A stretch of 64,000 bases of DNA from the NCBI RefSeq assembly GCF_051200825.1, contig NZ_CP195158.1:1178001-1242000 (forward strand). Reading direction: 5' to 3'. The position numbers and the translations under genes are program-made. Of this stretch, positions 35,502 through 45,816 are shown piece by piece. This DNA comes from Formosa sp030427735. GTDB lineage: Bacteria; Bacteroidota; Bacteroidia; Flavobacteriales; Flavobacteriaceae. The notes beneath the pieces are model-generated. The model was not told where the DNA came from. It did no database searches and saw nothing but the letters and a program-made list of their open reading frames with translations. The stretch's first letter is position 1. Every line of letters starts with the position of its first letter.

Positions 35502-36497
35502 ATGGAAGGTAAACATAAACATAGATTTGATCTGATAAATCAGATGATATTAGAGATGGCCTCGGGTAATTTCCATTTTCGTTTGGGACGGACTAAACGT
35601 AACGATACTTTGGAAGGCTTGTTGGTTACGCTTAATATGTTGGCTGAGGAAATTCAGGCCGTCATGTACCATCAGGGTTTTGCTGTTGATAATAATGTGC
35701 AAAGATCCCTTGTTCAAATGGGGTTTTTGGTGAATCGCCATGGCTTTGTCCGTATGGTGAATCAACAAAGCTGTACTATTTTGAGTATGGATTATTGCGA
35801 TATAATAAATCGACCTTTCGTAGAATTATTGGATTCATCTTCAAAAGGGGAATGGATACAATGGTTGCATCAAGTTGAAATGAAAGACCATTTGGATTTC
35901 GATCTGGAATTGGTCTTTAAAGACAAAAAGGGGCTTTTAATTCCAAAGAACTGCATTGTTTCCTATTTGAGGGATAAGAATTTTAGTCCTGAAGAAATTT
36001 TAATAACCACTGTGCATCAAAAGAGCCAACATGATGAATTTGAAGCAGAAATTAAACAAAAAATTGTAACTCATATTTATAAAAGTGAGCCCGTTAAACC
36101 CATTGTGGATAATTCTAAAAAGAGAAAAAAACTGACGTTTGAAGATATTAAAATAATTAAACGCGGCCATGATTACATACTTAATAATATAGGTGATAAA
36201 TTTCCATCTTTAAAAGAATTTGCATTACAATTAGGAACCAACGAATTCAAATTAAAGTATGGATTTAAGGAACTTTATGGCATTAGTGTGTATCGGTATT
36301 TAATTCAAGAACGGTTACGACAAGCTAAGATGTTCGTACAATTTAGCGATATGCCGCTAAAAGTTGTTGCTAGTCGGACAGGATTTAAAAGTTTTCCTCA
36401 TTTTTCCAAAACTTTCAAACAGCACTTTGGTTATAATCCAAGTGAAATGAGAAGAATGGCCAATGAACAGCCTAAACTTAAAGGGAATCGATCATAA
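35502..36497 (+). CDS. PAS-domain AraC family regulator
   Basis: A 331-residue cytosolic regulator. The middle section (VNRHGFVRMVNQQSCTILSM at about 76-95) is a PAS sensor domain. The C-terminal 100 residues are an AraC DNA-binding domain with both helix-turn-helix units (SLKEFALQLGTNEFKLKYGF and KVVASRTGFKSFPHFSKTFK). It is encoded immediately upstream of the MauE, DUF6520, S9 and SusCD genes and is the natural candidate for their control. The signal sensed is unknown. Confidence 0.85.
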   Translation: MEGKHKHRFDLINQMILEMASGNFHFRLGRTKRNDTLEGLLVTLNMLAEEIQAVMYHQGFAVDNNVQRSLVQMGFLVNRHGFVRMVNQQSCTILSMDYCDIINRPFVELLDSSSKGEWIQWLHQVEMKDHLDFDLELVFKDKKGLLIPKNCIVSYLRDKNFSPEEILITTVHQKSQHDEFEAEIKQKIVTHIYKSEPVKPIVDNSKKRKKLTFEDIKIIKRGHDYILNNIGDKFPSLKEFALQLGTNEFKLKYGFKELYGISVYRYLIQERLRQAKMFVQFSDMPLKVVASRTGFKSFPHFSKTFKQHFGYNPSEMRRMANEQPKLKGNRS

Positions 36498-36571
36498 TTC
36501 CTTTAGGGATAAGTTTTAATCCTTCTCAAATAAACAATAGTTAGGATCTTTACCATAACAAATTAATTGTT

Positions 36572-37021
36572 ATGAAAGTATCTATAAATATACCTGCCAA
36601 ACTAGTTGCCATTGTAACCCTTGCATATAGTGTACTGTTTATTTATGCTGCTATACAAAAACTAATAGAAGTCGAACAATTTAGAATTCAATTGGGGCAA
36701 TCTCCAATCCTAACCACATATGCCGATTATATAATGTATGCACTTCCTTTAGGGGAACTGGTTTTGGGGTTTACCATTTTTAGCCATAAGTTTAAAAGAC
36801 AGGTGCTTTATGTAAGTTATAGTTTAATGGTGATGTTCACGACCTATATTATCCTTATACTGAATTTTAGTGATTACATCCCTTGCTCATGTGGTGGTGT
36901 TTTAGAAAAATTGGGCTGGACTGAGCATATTGTTTTTAACCTAGTTTTTATAATCATAGCGATAATTGGTCTTTGGTGTTTAGACTACATGGATACTAAT
37001 AAACAATCAATTATACTATGA
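36572..37021 (+). CDS. MauE/DoxX-type redox-associated membrane protein
   Basis: A 149-residue inner-membrane protein with four hydrophobic segments, for example AIVTLAYSVLFIYAAIQKLI and HIVFNLVFIIIAIIGLWCLD. The CSCGGVLEKLGW motif at about 108-119 between segments three and four is typical of the MauE/DoxX redox group, thought to support disulfide formation on exported proteins. It overlaps the next gene by four bases (ATGA). The neighbouring secreted four-cysteine peptide is a logical client. Confidence 0.85.
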   Translation: MKVSINIPAKLVAIVTLAYSVLFIYAAIQKLIEVEQFRIQLGQSPILTTYADYIMYALPLGELVLGFTIFSHKFKRQVLYVSYSLMVMFTTYIILILNFSDYIPCSCGGVLEKLGWTEHIVFNLVFIIIAIIGLWCLDYMDTNKQSIIL

Positions 37022-38079
37022 GAGTTAAAAGTTTCATATGGAGATTATTGGGTTTTGGAGTAGCAGGAATACTGCTAATGGTTTTGTTATTTGTTACTTC
37101 GGAGCAAGAAATGCATCATAACAATGCTTTTATTAGACGGTATCCCCATCATCCTATTAAAAAATTATTTGATTTTAATCTTGGGTATAACTCTTATTAT
37201 TTGGCAGGTTTTGAAAATGATAGGCTGTATCTGGGGAACCATACGGCACCATTGCACCTACTGGAAGTAAATTTAAAAACCAAGGATACAACACACATTA
37301 AAATAGGGCTTGAATCCAAAGATATTCCCTTTCAATCTATAACAGTTAATGTTGTACCTCCATATTTTTTTGTAATGGATGGAACTGTTCCTTGTATTTT
37401 AAGAGGATATACGCGTGATTGGGAAGCTAGAGATTGGATGAAAGGGGAGGTATATTTTACCAATGCCAAAGCTGTGGATTCTGTGAGCATTTTTATAAAA
37501 ACTATAAGTAGCAGCAATCGTCAGGCTATACTGGGACTGTTACAGTATTCGAATGGCTTTAATACTTACTTGTATCCAGAACTCTTGGAAAAGCAAATGG
37601 ATGGGATTTTTGATGTTGATGGCTTGTTGACTATGTCTCCAGACTTTAAAAGTCTTGGGTATTCCTATTATTATAGAAACGAGTTTATGATTTTGGATGC
37701 CGATCTAAAAAGTATTCAAAGGATGAAAACGATAGATACAGTAAGCATGGCGCAAATTACCTTATCCAAAATATCCAAAACTGGAGAAGTGAAGATGACA
37801 AGTCCCCCCTTGATAATTAATAGAACCGCAGCTCAATTTGATGCTTTTATGTTGATCCATTCTAATCGATTGGGGAAATATGAGCAATCTGAAATGCTAG
37901 AGGATGCTTTCATTATAGATGTGTATAATTGGGAGAAGGAACGCTATGAGTTTAGCTTTTATCTCTACCATTTCGATACAGGAAAATTGAAGGAATTGAA
38001 AGTGTTTGAAAGCTATCTAGTTGCATTGAGTGGAGAAAAACTGTCGGTCAATCAGATTAAATCTTCTGTTTTTAAGTGA
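37018..38079 (+). CDS. Membrane-tethered protein of the MauE/DUF6520 module
   Basis: A 353-residue protein with one N-terminal membrane segment (LLGFGVAGILLMVLLFVTSE). The rest faces the periplasm and is rich in short beta strands (YYLAGFENDRLYLGN, VVPPYFFVMDGTVP, EFMILDADLKSIQ) that suggest a beta-propeller. Similar proteins follow MauE genes in flavobacteria, but no family name is recognised. Translation is coupled to the MauE gene. Confidence 0.6.
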   Translation: MRVKSFIWRLLGFGVAGILLMVLLFVTSEQEMHHNNAFIRRYPHHPIKKLFDFNLGYNSYYLAGFENDRLYLGNHTAPLHLLEVNLKTKDTTHIKIGLESKDIPFQSITVNVVPPYFFVMDGTVPCILRGYTRDWEARDWMKGEVYFTNAKAVDSVSIFIKTISSSNRQAILGLLQYSNGFNTYLYPELLEKQMDGIFDVDGLLTMSPDFKSLGYSYYYRNEFMILDADLKSIQRMKTIDTVSMAQITLSKISKTGEVKMTSPPLIINRTAAQFDAFMLIHSNRLGKYEQSEMLEDAFIIDVYNWEKERYEFSFYLYHFDTGKLKELKVFESYLVALSGEKLSVNQIKSSVFK

Positions 38080-38199
38080 GGGATTTAAGAGAAGCGGAAG
38101 TCAATAATAAAATTTAACATTAAGATATACTGGCCAGTATCAGGGGGAAGATCGAAAACCTGTATGAAATAGAGTAGATCATCATTTAAATATATTATT

Positions 38200-38466
38200 A
38201 TGAAAACACTTAAATTTAAATTCATAGTTCCTGTGCTAGCTGTTGCTTTTGCCATCAGTAGTGCCTTTGCAACAGCATCAGGATCTTCTGTAAGTGAAGT
38301 AAATGCCATTTCTGGGTATATCGATGCGCCAGAACCTTGTCAACAGGCGATAAATTGTTCTTTAACACCTGGACCTGTTTGTACTAATGGCATGTTCGGA
38401 GCCCAAGTATTCGGGAAACATAACCCTAGTGATACGACCTGTCCTCGTGTGGTGTACCAACCATAA
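38200..38466 (+). CDS. DUF6520 secreted peptide
   Basis: An 88-residue precursor with a signal peptide (VLAVAFAISSAFA, cleaved near residue 24). The mature part of about 64 residues has four cysteines (PEPCQQAINCSLTPGPVC and TTC), enough for two disulfides. The pattern MKTLKFKFIVPVLAVAFAIS with the later ISGYI matches DUF6520. Members occur next to MauE genes. It could be a secreted signal, a bacteriocin-like peptide or a structural protein; none of these is shown. A terminator follows. Confidence 0.8.
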   Translation: MKTLKFKFIVPVLAVAFAISSAFATASGSSVSEVNAISGYIDAPEPCQQAINCSLTPGPVCTNGMFGAQVFGKHNPSDTTCPRVVYQP

Positions 38467-38488
38467 CTGGATTTGTTATTGATGAAAG

Positions 38489-38513
38489 AAAAGGAGCTTT
38501 AACGGCTCCTTTT
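38489..38513. terminator. Terminator between DUF6520 and S9 peptidase genes
   Basis: Arms AAAAGGAGC (38489-38497) and GCTCCTTTT (38505-38513) with a short loop lie between convergent genes and overlap the last codons of the S9 peptidase gene. A- and T-runs on both sides allow termination in both directions. Confidence 0.75.
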
Positions 38514-41192
38514 CGATTTATAGGGATGGGAATTCAATATCCAAGGCTTGGGAGCTTGTTGTTTTAGATGATAGTCAAACCAATCCATAATTTTACAGGT
38601 AAGGTCTAGTTGGTTTTTTTGTTCTACCAGGACATGTTTTTCATTGGGATAAATTAAGAGGATATTTTCTTTGTCCATACGCCGTAAAGCTAGGTGCATG
38701 TACAGGCCTTGTTCCCAATTCACACGGTCATCGTCATTTCCAAACCAAATGAGCAACGGGGTATCTACCTTATCAATTTGATGTATGGGGGAATTGGCTA
38801 AATAATTCTCTTGAATTTCAAAAAAAGGCTTGTCCATGCGTAGTCTTCCAAATTCATAATAGTTTAATTCTGGTTGGTTTCCAAAACCAGGCATAATACT
38901 TAATGCGCTGCTGAACAATTCAGAAAATCCAGATCCAGAAATAGCAGCTTTAAACAATTGGGTTTGGGTAATCGTAAAGTTGGTTTCATAACCTCCAAGT
39001 GAATGCCCAATTAATCCGAGTGCATTTTTGTCGATATAGGGGTTTCTTAATGCTGTTTCCGTCGCTGCAATTATGCAATCAGCAGCGGACATGCCAAGGT
39101 TTCTTAAGCGAAATTTAATATCTGGAAACAACACAAAATAACCATTTAAAGTAAAATTAGTCACCAAGGCTATGTCTTGTGCAAATGGAGATGGTAATAT
39201 AAATTGATTGTAGTATTTGGTTTGCTGTTCATAGGGAAGAACAATTAATGGATATTGTTTTGTATCATCAAATTGAGCAGGATAATACAGTATGCCTTGG
39301 AGGGAATCCTGATTGGAATTGGTATATTGAATGATTTTAGAATCTCCCCAATAGTAGTTTTTATGGTGCGGATTACTGCGGTATAATACTGATTTATGTT
39401 GATCCGCATAGGTCATTAGGGTATAGGGCGTATTAAATCTTTGGGTTCTAAAGGTTAATCTGGAAGCATCTGGTGTGCTAAAAACTTCATCAGAAAAAGC
39501 ATCACCAAAAATAATAGGCTTTAAGGATTTCGGGGTATAGTGATAATACCCCATGTGCCTAGTTGTGGAATCTATGGCATGAAAAATAAGATTATCTTGA
39601 GACGGAACGGTTAAACTTTTTCCATTTAGATGGTTTCTGGATTTAGGGTTTGTGTTAGACCCTTTATAAACACTAAAGCTTAATTGAGAGGCTTTTCCAT
39701 CGGTGAGTTTAGTTGTTTTCAAAGACGGTAAATCAATTTGCCAAACGTCATGTTGTCCGCTTAGGTATAGGTGTGTCTCTTGGGTATTCCATACCGGATG
39801 GCTAATAGGTGGGAGAGTTTTGGAATAGGTAATGGTTTTATGCAATGCTTCAGGTATGTTTTTAGAAATGTTTATGTGTTGACTATGTTTAACATCATAG
39901 AGCCACCACTTTTTGTCCTTAAAATAACTGTAGTAGCTACCCGAAGGTGAGGTGCCAACAGTACGTGTAGGGTGTTTTTTTAAGATTACTGATTTTGAAT
40001 TTGTTTTTAAATCTATCAGATGATAATCTGTAAAATGGCCTTGATATTTGTAAAGAGGCAAATATGCAGTCTGACCATAAACTAATGCCGTTTGATGATC
40101 CTCATTAATTAAACTAAAGGGATGTTCTCCTGAAGTGATACTTTGGAAAGATCCTTTTTTAATATCCCAAAACCCTTGTAAGTCGGAATTTTTATAGGAA
40201 TGGTAGGCCTGAAGTTTAGGAAAGACTTCAGGAGCTTGGTAATGCCAAATTTCTACTTCGGAGCCTATAGCGTTTTTGGATTCCTCATTTTTTATAGAAT
40301 GTTTAGAAATTGGAAAAAATACTTGTGAGCCATTATGAGCAATGAAATATTGTGTCATTTGGGAAATGGTCGTTTTTGTGATACGATAATCCTTGGGGAA
40401 ACCAGACATAGTGTGGGGGTCAAGGCTGTTAAGTGTTTTATTGAAATGATGGAGTATGTAGCCTGACTCAGGATTTGAGGAAAGGCTTTGCGCTTCATAG
40501 AAAATCAGTTCATCTTGGGTGTCATGCCATTTTAAAAATGAAATTTCCTTTTGGGAGCTTAAAATGGTTTTTGAAACCGCGGTATTAGAAGGGTTGATCA
40601 GTTGTAGCCTATAGTTGTCTTTTGTTTTGGAAATAATCGCTAGAGTTTTACCTGTGCTGTTAAATTGATACTCTATAATATTATTAAAACTAGTCTGTTT
40701 GTTTTTTTTTAAGTCCAATAAGGTTAGTTTTTTGTTTTGGCTATTATATACTGCTACATGATTTTGGGTGTTGGCTAGTTGGTAAGCTCTCCCATCTTTA
40801 ATATAATTTGTTTCTTGGGTACTTAGATTGTGAATACCTACCCCTTGAACACTGTTTTTAAAAATAAACCAAGAATTATCAAAGCTAAAAGCACCATGGT
40901 GCCCCTTTGGGAACCCTATTCGATTAAGAGTTGTTGTGTTTTGTACATACAAGGTATCCTTGCCTGATGGATAGGTCATGTAATAAGAAACATAGTCACC
41001 ATTTTTAGATAAATGTTCTTGTGTGAGTAATCCCCAAAGTCGATAGTCATTCTCGGTAACCACCAGATTACCCTGTTGTTGCGCGTAATATGAATTGCTT
41101 TTTACTAGCAACATTAGTAAAAGTAAAACTGTTGGAATCACTTTTATTTGAAAATGAGCTTCCAAAAAATGTTTATTGGTTTTGCTAATCAT
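38499..41192 (-). CDS. S9 family peptidase (prolyl oligopeptidase type)
   Basis: An 897-residue exported serine peptidase. A signal segment (VIPTVLLLLMLLVKSNSYYA) precedes a long beta-propeller, and the C-terminal 270 residues are the alpha/beta hydrolase domain. The nucleophile is in GLIGHSLGGYE (Ser near 740), the Asp in WFGNDDDRVNWEQG (near 825) and the His in NEKHVL (near 866). Such enzymes trim short peptides. It lies downstream of SusD on the same strand with a 143-bp gap, so it may process what SusCD imports or the neighbouring secreted peptide. Confidence 0.88.
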   Translation of the reverse strand: MISKTNKHFLEAHFQIKVIPTVLLLLMLLVKSNSYYAQQQGNLVVTENDYRLWGLLTQEHLSKNGDYVSYYMTYPSGKDTLYVQNTTTLNRIGFPKGHHGAFSFDNSWFIFKNSVQGVGIHNLSTQETNYIKDGRAYQLANTQNHVAVYNSQNKKLTLLDLKKNKQTSFNNIIEYQFNSTGKTLAIISKTKDNYRLQLINPSNTAVSKTILSSQKEISFLKWHDTQDELIFYEAQSLSSNPESGYILHHFNKTLNSLDPHTMSGFPKDYRITKTTISQMTQYFIAHNGSQVFFPISKHSIKNEESKNAIGSEVEIWHYQAPEVFPKLQAYHSYKNSDLQGFWDIKKGSFQSITSGEHPFSLINEDHQTALVYGQTAYLPLYKYQGHFTDYHLIDLKTNSKSVILKKHPTRTVGTSPSGSYYSYFKDKKWWLYDVKHSQHINISKNIPEALHKTITYSKTLPPISHPVWNTQETHLYLSGQHDVWQIDLPSLKTTKLTDGKASQLSFSVYKGSNTNPKSRNHLNGKSLTVPSQDNLIFHAIDSTTRHMGYYHYTPKSLKPIIFGDAFSDEVFSTPDASRLTFRTQRFNTPYTLMTYADQHKSVLYRSNPHHKNYYWGDSKIIQYTNSNQDSLQGILYYPAQFDDTKQYPLIVLPYEQQTKYYNQFILPSPFAQDIALVTNFTLNGYFVLFPDIKFRLRNLGMSAADCIIAATETALRNPYIDKNALGLIGHSLGGYETNFTITQTQLFKAAISGSGFSELFSSALSIMPGFGNQPELNYYEFGRLRMDKPFFEIQENYLANSPIHQIDKVDTPLLIWFGNDDDRVNWEQGLYMHLALRRMDKENILLIYPNEKHVLVEQKNQLDLTCKIMDWFDYHLKQQAPKPWILNSHPYKSKRSR

Positions 41193-41335
41193 CGGTATAA
41201 ATGATATTTAAAATTGATTGAAATGTGTAATGCCCTAGTAAATTGCCAAAATCCTGCTCCCTTAAAGAGAGCAGGAGACTAAAACATAATAAACATAAAA
41301 TGCACTATGTATTATAAAGGCAATGAATTTCAGGT

Positions 41336-42721
41336 TTAATAGCCGTCGTTCTGAGGATTCAAACTGGGATTTAAAATCAATTCAGAATCAGGTATGGGTA
41401 ATCTATCCATGGTTGGTTTCCAATTTGGTTTTACGTTTTCAAGAGTATTGTGTATTAATCCTGTTCGTTTTAAATCTAAAAATCGATGCCCCATTTCTGT
41501 GAATAATTCAAATCTACGTTCTTCGTATATGGCATTGAGAACCGTGTCTGAATCTATTGATGTTATCGGGGATAAATGGGCGCGGTCTCGAATACGGTTT
41601 AAATCATTAAGAGCATTAGGTATTTGCCCTAATTGTGCATAAGCTTCAGCTCTGATTAAATACAATTCTGCCAAGCGAAAAATGATGGAGCACTCTTGGG
41701 TGGTGTCTGTAAGACTGTTAAATTTATATTTATTTGGAAAGAACCAAGTTTCAGATCCATTAGTTACCTGTCCAATCCATTGGGTAAATCTAAAGTCTTG
41801 AGGCTCCATTTTGGAAATAAAGGCTTCGGAGAGTGCACTGTTTGGAGGAGGGCCACTAACGAAAACATAAGTCTGGGCGTCTAATGTATTAGCGCCAGCT
41901 CTTCCAGTGTCAAACTGCCAAATAGTTTCGGGACTCAAATTAGAAAATACTTGGTCAATGTCTGATTGGAGTTGATAGTGCCCACTATTTATAACATAAT
42001 CAGCTTCATTTAAAGCTTCTTCCCAGAGATGCTGGTAGAGGTAAACACGGGATAAGAAGGCGCTTGAAACCAATTGATTGATTCTGAAATTAGAATCGCC
42101 CATAGGTAATTCTTCTAAGAAGGATTTAGATTCTTGTAGATCTAAGATGATTTCAGAATACACAACATCTTGGTTTAGTTTTGGAATGCTCTGGTTCTTC
42201 TCATAATCTGTTGTTCTGATGTATGGGATGTCACCGAAAAGATTAACCAAATAGAAATGGATGAATCCCCTTAAAAAGTAAGCTTCACCAAGATAGGTGT
42301 TTTTTTCTTCAATGCTGAACGCATGGGATGCGGTTACACCTTCTATTATAGAATTAGTAGCGTAAATAAGATTGTAGCCGCCTGACCAAAAGTTTAGAAC
42401 AGAATTATTGTTAGGTAAGACTGTGTTTTCATAAAAAAGTAAAGCAGCAGCGTTTGGATTATAATTAACTAGTTCATCTGTATACAGTCCCATGAGATAT
42501 CCCACGCCTAATATATTTCCGGTGGTTAAAATGTTGTCCCGAAGTTGACTGTAGATGTCGGTTAACGCAGCATCGACACTTGATGCATCTGTAAATAATA
42601 GCTCGCCAGTAATTTCGTAATTTGGCGCATCAACGGTTACGAAATCTTCACAGGATAGACTTAATATTGATATCATAATGACCAGTGAATGATAATTGAA
42701 ATACTTATAAATTGTTTTCAT
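41336..42721 (-). CDS. SusD/RagB family outer-membrane lipoprotein
   Basis: A 461-residue lipoprotein with lipobox LSLSC (Cys about 24) and EDFVTVDAP after it. It has the SusD order of helical repeats: ASSVDAALTDIYSQLRD near 45, then YLGEAYFLRGFIHFYLVNLF near 145 and RLAELYLIRAEAYAQLGQIP near 350, and the C-terminal ERRFELFTEMGHRFLDLKR. SusD caps the SusC barrel and binds substrate. It starts nine bases after SusC ends. No glycan-active enzyme is nearby, so a peptide substrate is more likely. Confidence 0.92.
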   Translation of the reverse strand: MKTIYKYFNYHSLVIMISILSLSCEDFVTVDAPNYEITGELLFTDASSVDAALTDIYSQLRDNILTTGNILGVGYLMGLYTDELVNYNPNAAALLFYENTVLPNNNSVLNFWSGGYNLIYATNSIIEGVTASHAFSIEEKNTYLGEAYFLRGFIHFYLVNLFGDIPYIRTTDYEKNQSIPKLNQDVVYSEIILDLQESKSFLEELPMGDSNFRINQLVSSAFLSRVYLYQHLWEEALNEADYVINSGHYQLQSDIDQVFSNLSPETIWQFDTGRAGANTLDAQTYVFVSGPPPNSALSEAFISKMEPQDFRFTQWIGQVTNGSETWFFPNKYKFNSLTDTTQECSIIFRLAELYLIRAEAYAQLGQIPNALNDLNRIRDRAHLSPITSIDSDTVLNAIYEERRFELFTEMGHRFLDLKRTGLIHNTLENVKPNWKPTMDRLPIPDSELILNPSLNPQNDGY

Positions 42722-42730
42722 AATTGTTTT

Positions 42731-45700
42731 TTAAAAGGTAAGTGTGGTTCCTAAAGTGATAAATCGAAGGGGAGGAATGGTGGTGTTCGAGCGTGTTTCA
42801 GGATCAAGACCATTGTAATTGGTTAGCGTCCATAAATTTTGTCCTCTAAGGAAAAATTTACAACCAATGCCCATGTTTTGTACATTGGTTAATGTGTAGG
42901 TCAAGGAAAGGGTCTTTAGACGGAGATAGGAAGCATCTATAATAGCTGCATCACTTTGTGCATAATTAGAAAATGCGAGGGTTCCGTTATAATTTAATCC
43001 GCTAGTGTATTTTTGGACATCTGTTTGATCACCGGCATTTTGCCATCTATGGAGTACATCTCTGGATTGATTGTTCATGGTGCCAGGGATGTGCGTAGTT
43101 GCCACATAATCCATGCCTAATTGTTTAGTGAAGTTAAACAGGATATCTAAGTTAAACCGTCCGTAGGTGAATGTGTTTGATATACCGCCGTAGTAACTAG
43201 GATTTAGATCTTTAATAATTTGATTGTCCTGCGGTCTGGAAATAATACCATTACCATCAAAGTCTGTGAACTCAAAAAATCCATGGTCTGGGTTAACCCC
43301 TTGGGATTGATATAATTTTAGGATGTTCAATGGTTCTCCTAAAACTAATTGATTGGAATAGGTAGATCCTTCCAAATTTGGAAAACTTACCAGCCTATTT
43401 GTCGGAATGGTAATATTAAAATTTGTTGACCATTTAAATTGGTCGGATTGGATATTAACGGTTTGTAACTCAAATTCCCATCCTGTGTTTTCAACAGTTG
43501 CATTTAAGTTGGCATTTATGGAGCTAAAACCTGTGGTTCTAGGAAGAGGAATCCCAACCAGTTGATTTGAGGATGTATTCTGATAATAACTCGAACTAAA
43601 GTTAATGCGGTCATTTAAAAAGCCGAGTTCTAGGCCTGCCTCGAATTTTATGTTTTTTTCCCAACTAAAATTAGGGTTATATAGTCTGCTAGGTCTTAAA
43701 CCTATTGTGTTTTGGTAAACAGAGTTAGAAAACGCAAAGGTGTCAAAATATTGATAATCTCCAATTTGGTCGCTTCCGGTAGATCCATAACTTGCTCTTA
43801 TTTTTCCGAAGCTCAAAAAGTTTAAATGCGATTTGCTAAAGCCTTCTCTAGAGAATATCCATGCAGCTCCAACAGCGCCAAAGTTTGCAAATTTATTTTC
43901 AGAACCAAATCGACTGGATCCATCTCGCCGTCCTGTTAGGTTTACAAAATATTTCCCTTTGTGGTTAATATTTAGTCGTGCAAAGAAAGCCTGATATTTG
44001 TATTCTTTCTCACTGTTTTCATTAATAGATACATTCTGGGCTGCTGCTAAATTTTCTATGAAGGCATTACTGGTAAATCCATTGGCGAAAATAGAGGTAG
44101 TATTTGTTATTTCATCTTGAAAGGTCATTCCAAATAAAGCTTCGAGAGTTGAATTTTTGAATTGCGTTTTCCAATTTAATTGGGGTTCGATAATCCATGA
44201 AGTTCTATTGGCATTATTATGAAATGCCGACGAGGCCTCGCTACCAATACCGAAGGCTGGATTTAGTATGGTGTTTGGAGTCGTCTTGATTTCATTAAGT
44301 TGGCTTTGGGTAAATCCAAAACTGGTGTTGAAGTCTAGCCCATTTAAAAGTGTGTATTTTAAAACGGCATTGCTTATTAAATTCGTGCTTTTTGCCAAAT
44401 AACTACCTTCAAAATTCCGTAACGGATTGTTCCAAGTTGAATTTTCCCAATTTAAACTGCCATCAGTGTTGTATAAATCAGGTGCATTAGGGGAAAGGAG
44501 TAAGGCTTCTCGGACGATACTGGTGGCAGGCAGGTTGTTGGTATCTGTTGTATAATTTACAGAAAACTGTAAGTTTAATTTGTCATTTTTTGTTTTGTGA
44601 TGTAGCGAACTTAATATGGAAACTTTTTCATTTTTAAAGTCCCCTGGAAATACTGTAGTCTGTTTGTTGTAATTTCCACTTACTAAAAATTGGGTGTATT
44701 CACCCCCTCCTGAAAATTGCGCTTCCGCATTGGTAAGAAACGAGGTGTTCCCAAAAAGTTCTTTTTGCCAGTTGGTATATTTGGTTGGATCCCAAGTACC
44801 ATTAATATCATAAGCATTGAACGGAATTTGTGTCACTCCATCATTAGCATAGGCTTCTTGTCGCATGCTAATGTATTCCGATGTGTTTAATACATCAACA
44901 GGGTTGGCCACTTCACCAAGACCAGATGAAAGGTTGACGATAAATGATGTCTTACCTGATTTCCCCTTTTTAGTAGTAATTAGCACAACGCCATTCGCTC
45001 CACGAGAACCATAAATGGCTGTAGCATCAGCATCTTTTAAAATTTCTATGGTTTCAATATCGTTGGAATTCAGATTGTTTAGAGGGCTGACACCTAAACC
45101 AGGAATGATTAAAGAAGAGGTTTGGGCATTGCCAAGGGTAGATGTTGGAAATGGAACCCCATCCACAACGAATAATGGGTCGTTACCATTGGATCGGATA
45201 CTGTTTTGTCCACGTATTTTTATGTCAAATGCAGCACCGGGTATCCCAGATGTTTGGATGATTTCAACCCCAGCAGCTCTACCTTGAATGGCGGCCAATG
45301 GGTTGGGGAGATCTTGCTCTTCTATAGCGTCTTTGTTTATTTGGATGATATTACCCGTTTGTTCCCGCTCTTTTACGGAATAGTAACCAGCATTAATGGT
45401 TATTTCATTTAATTGTGTAATATCTTCCTCAAGGATAATAGTTATATGATCCCTATTATTTATTGAAACTTGTTGGGGTATAAATCCAAGACTAGATATG
45501 ATTAACTCAGCATAAGGATGCGAAGTAATGGAAAAAGTACCATTTATTGACGTAATAGTACCCTGTTGTGTGCCTTCTATTTGTATCTGTACCCCTGGCA
45601 AAGGTGTGCCATGACTGTCTGTAACCTTACCAGAAACTAAATGTTGTAAATCTATTTTATACTTGGGTAGAGCTAAGGTGTTATTACAGAGTGAGCTAAA

Positions 45701-45775
45701 GGTTAGAAAGAGGAACAATGAGAAAAGCCGATTAAAAGAACGTGCTTTTTCATGAAGAATGTAGTTATTTTTCAT
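42731..45775 (-). CDS. SusC/RagA family TonB-linked outer-membrane transporter
   Basis: A 1,014-residue TonB-dependent transporter. After the signal peptide comes the carboxypeptidase-like domain (VSGKVTDSHGTPLPGVQIQI near 50), then the plug with the SusC signature (GRAAGVEIIQTSGIPGAAFD, then IKIRGQNSIR and DPLFVVDGVPF, near 165-205). The barrel ends FITLGTTLTF. It heads the susC-susD-S9 run. A hairpin (45817-45852) and direct repeats (46001-46036) lie upstream. Confidence 0.92.
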   Translation of the reverse strand: MKNNYILHEKARSFNRLFSLFLFLTFSSLCNNTLALPKYKIDLQHLVSGKVTDSHGTPLPGVQIQIEGTQQGTITSINGTFSITSHPYAELIISSLGFIPQQVSINNRDHITIILEEDITQLNEITINAGYYSVKEREQTGNIIQINKDAIEEQDLPNPLAAIQGRAAGVEIIQTSGIPGAAFDIKIRGQNSIRSNGNDPLFVVDGVPFPTSTLGNAQTSSLIIPGLGVSPLNNLNSNDIETIEILKDADATAIYGSRGANGVVLITTKKGKSGKTSFIVNLSSGLGEVANPVDVLNTSEYISMRQEAYANDGVTQIPFNAYDINGTWDPTKYTNWQKELFGNTSFLTNAEAQFSGGGEYTQFLVSGNYNKQTTVFPGDFKNEKVSILSSLHHKTKNDKLNLQFSVNYTTDTNNLPATSIVREALLLSPNAPDLYNTDGSLNWENSTWNNPLRNFEGSYLAKSTNLISNAVLKYTLLNGLDFNTSFGFTQSQLNEIKTTPNTILNPAFGIGSEASSAFHNNANRTSWIIEPQLNWKTQFKNSTLEALFGMTFQDEITNTTSIFANGFTSNAFIENLAAAQNVSINENSEKEYKYQAFFARLNINHKGKYFVNLTGRRDGSSRFGSENKFANFGAVGAAWIFSREGFSKSHLNFLSFGKIRASYGSTGSDQIGDYQYFDTFAFSNSVYQNTIGLRPSRLYNPNFSWEKNIKFEAGLELGFLNDRINFSSSYYQNTSSNQLVGIPLPRTTGFSSINANLNATVENTGWEFELQTVNIQSDQFKWSTNFNITIPTNRLVSFPNLEGSTYSNQLVLGEPLNILKLYQSQGVNPDHGFFEFTDFDGNGIISRPQDNQIIKDLNPSYYGGISNTFTYGRFNLDILFNFTKQLGMDYVATTHIPGTMNNQSRDVLHRWQNAGDQTDVQKYTSGLNYNGTLAFSNYAQSDAAIIDASYLRLKTLSLTYTLTNVQNMGIGCKFFLRGQNLWTLTNYNGLDPETRSNTTIPPLRFITLGTTLTF

Positions 45776-45816
45776 AATTTTGGTTTAGGTTATAATTTTA
45801 TATAAAGTGTAATCGC

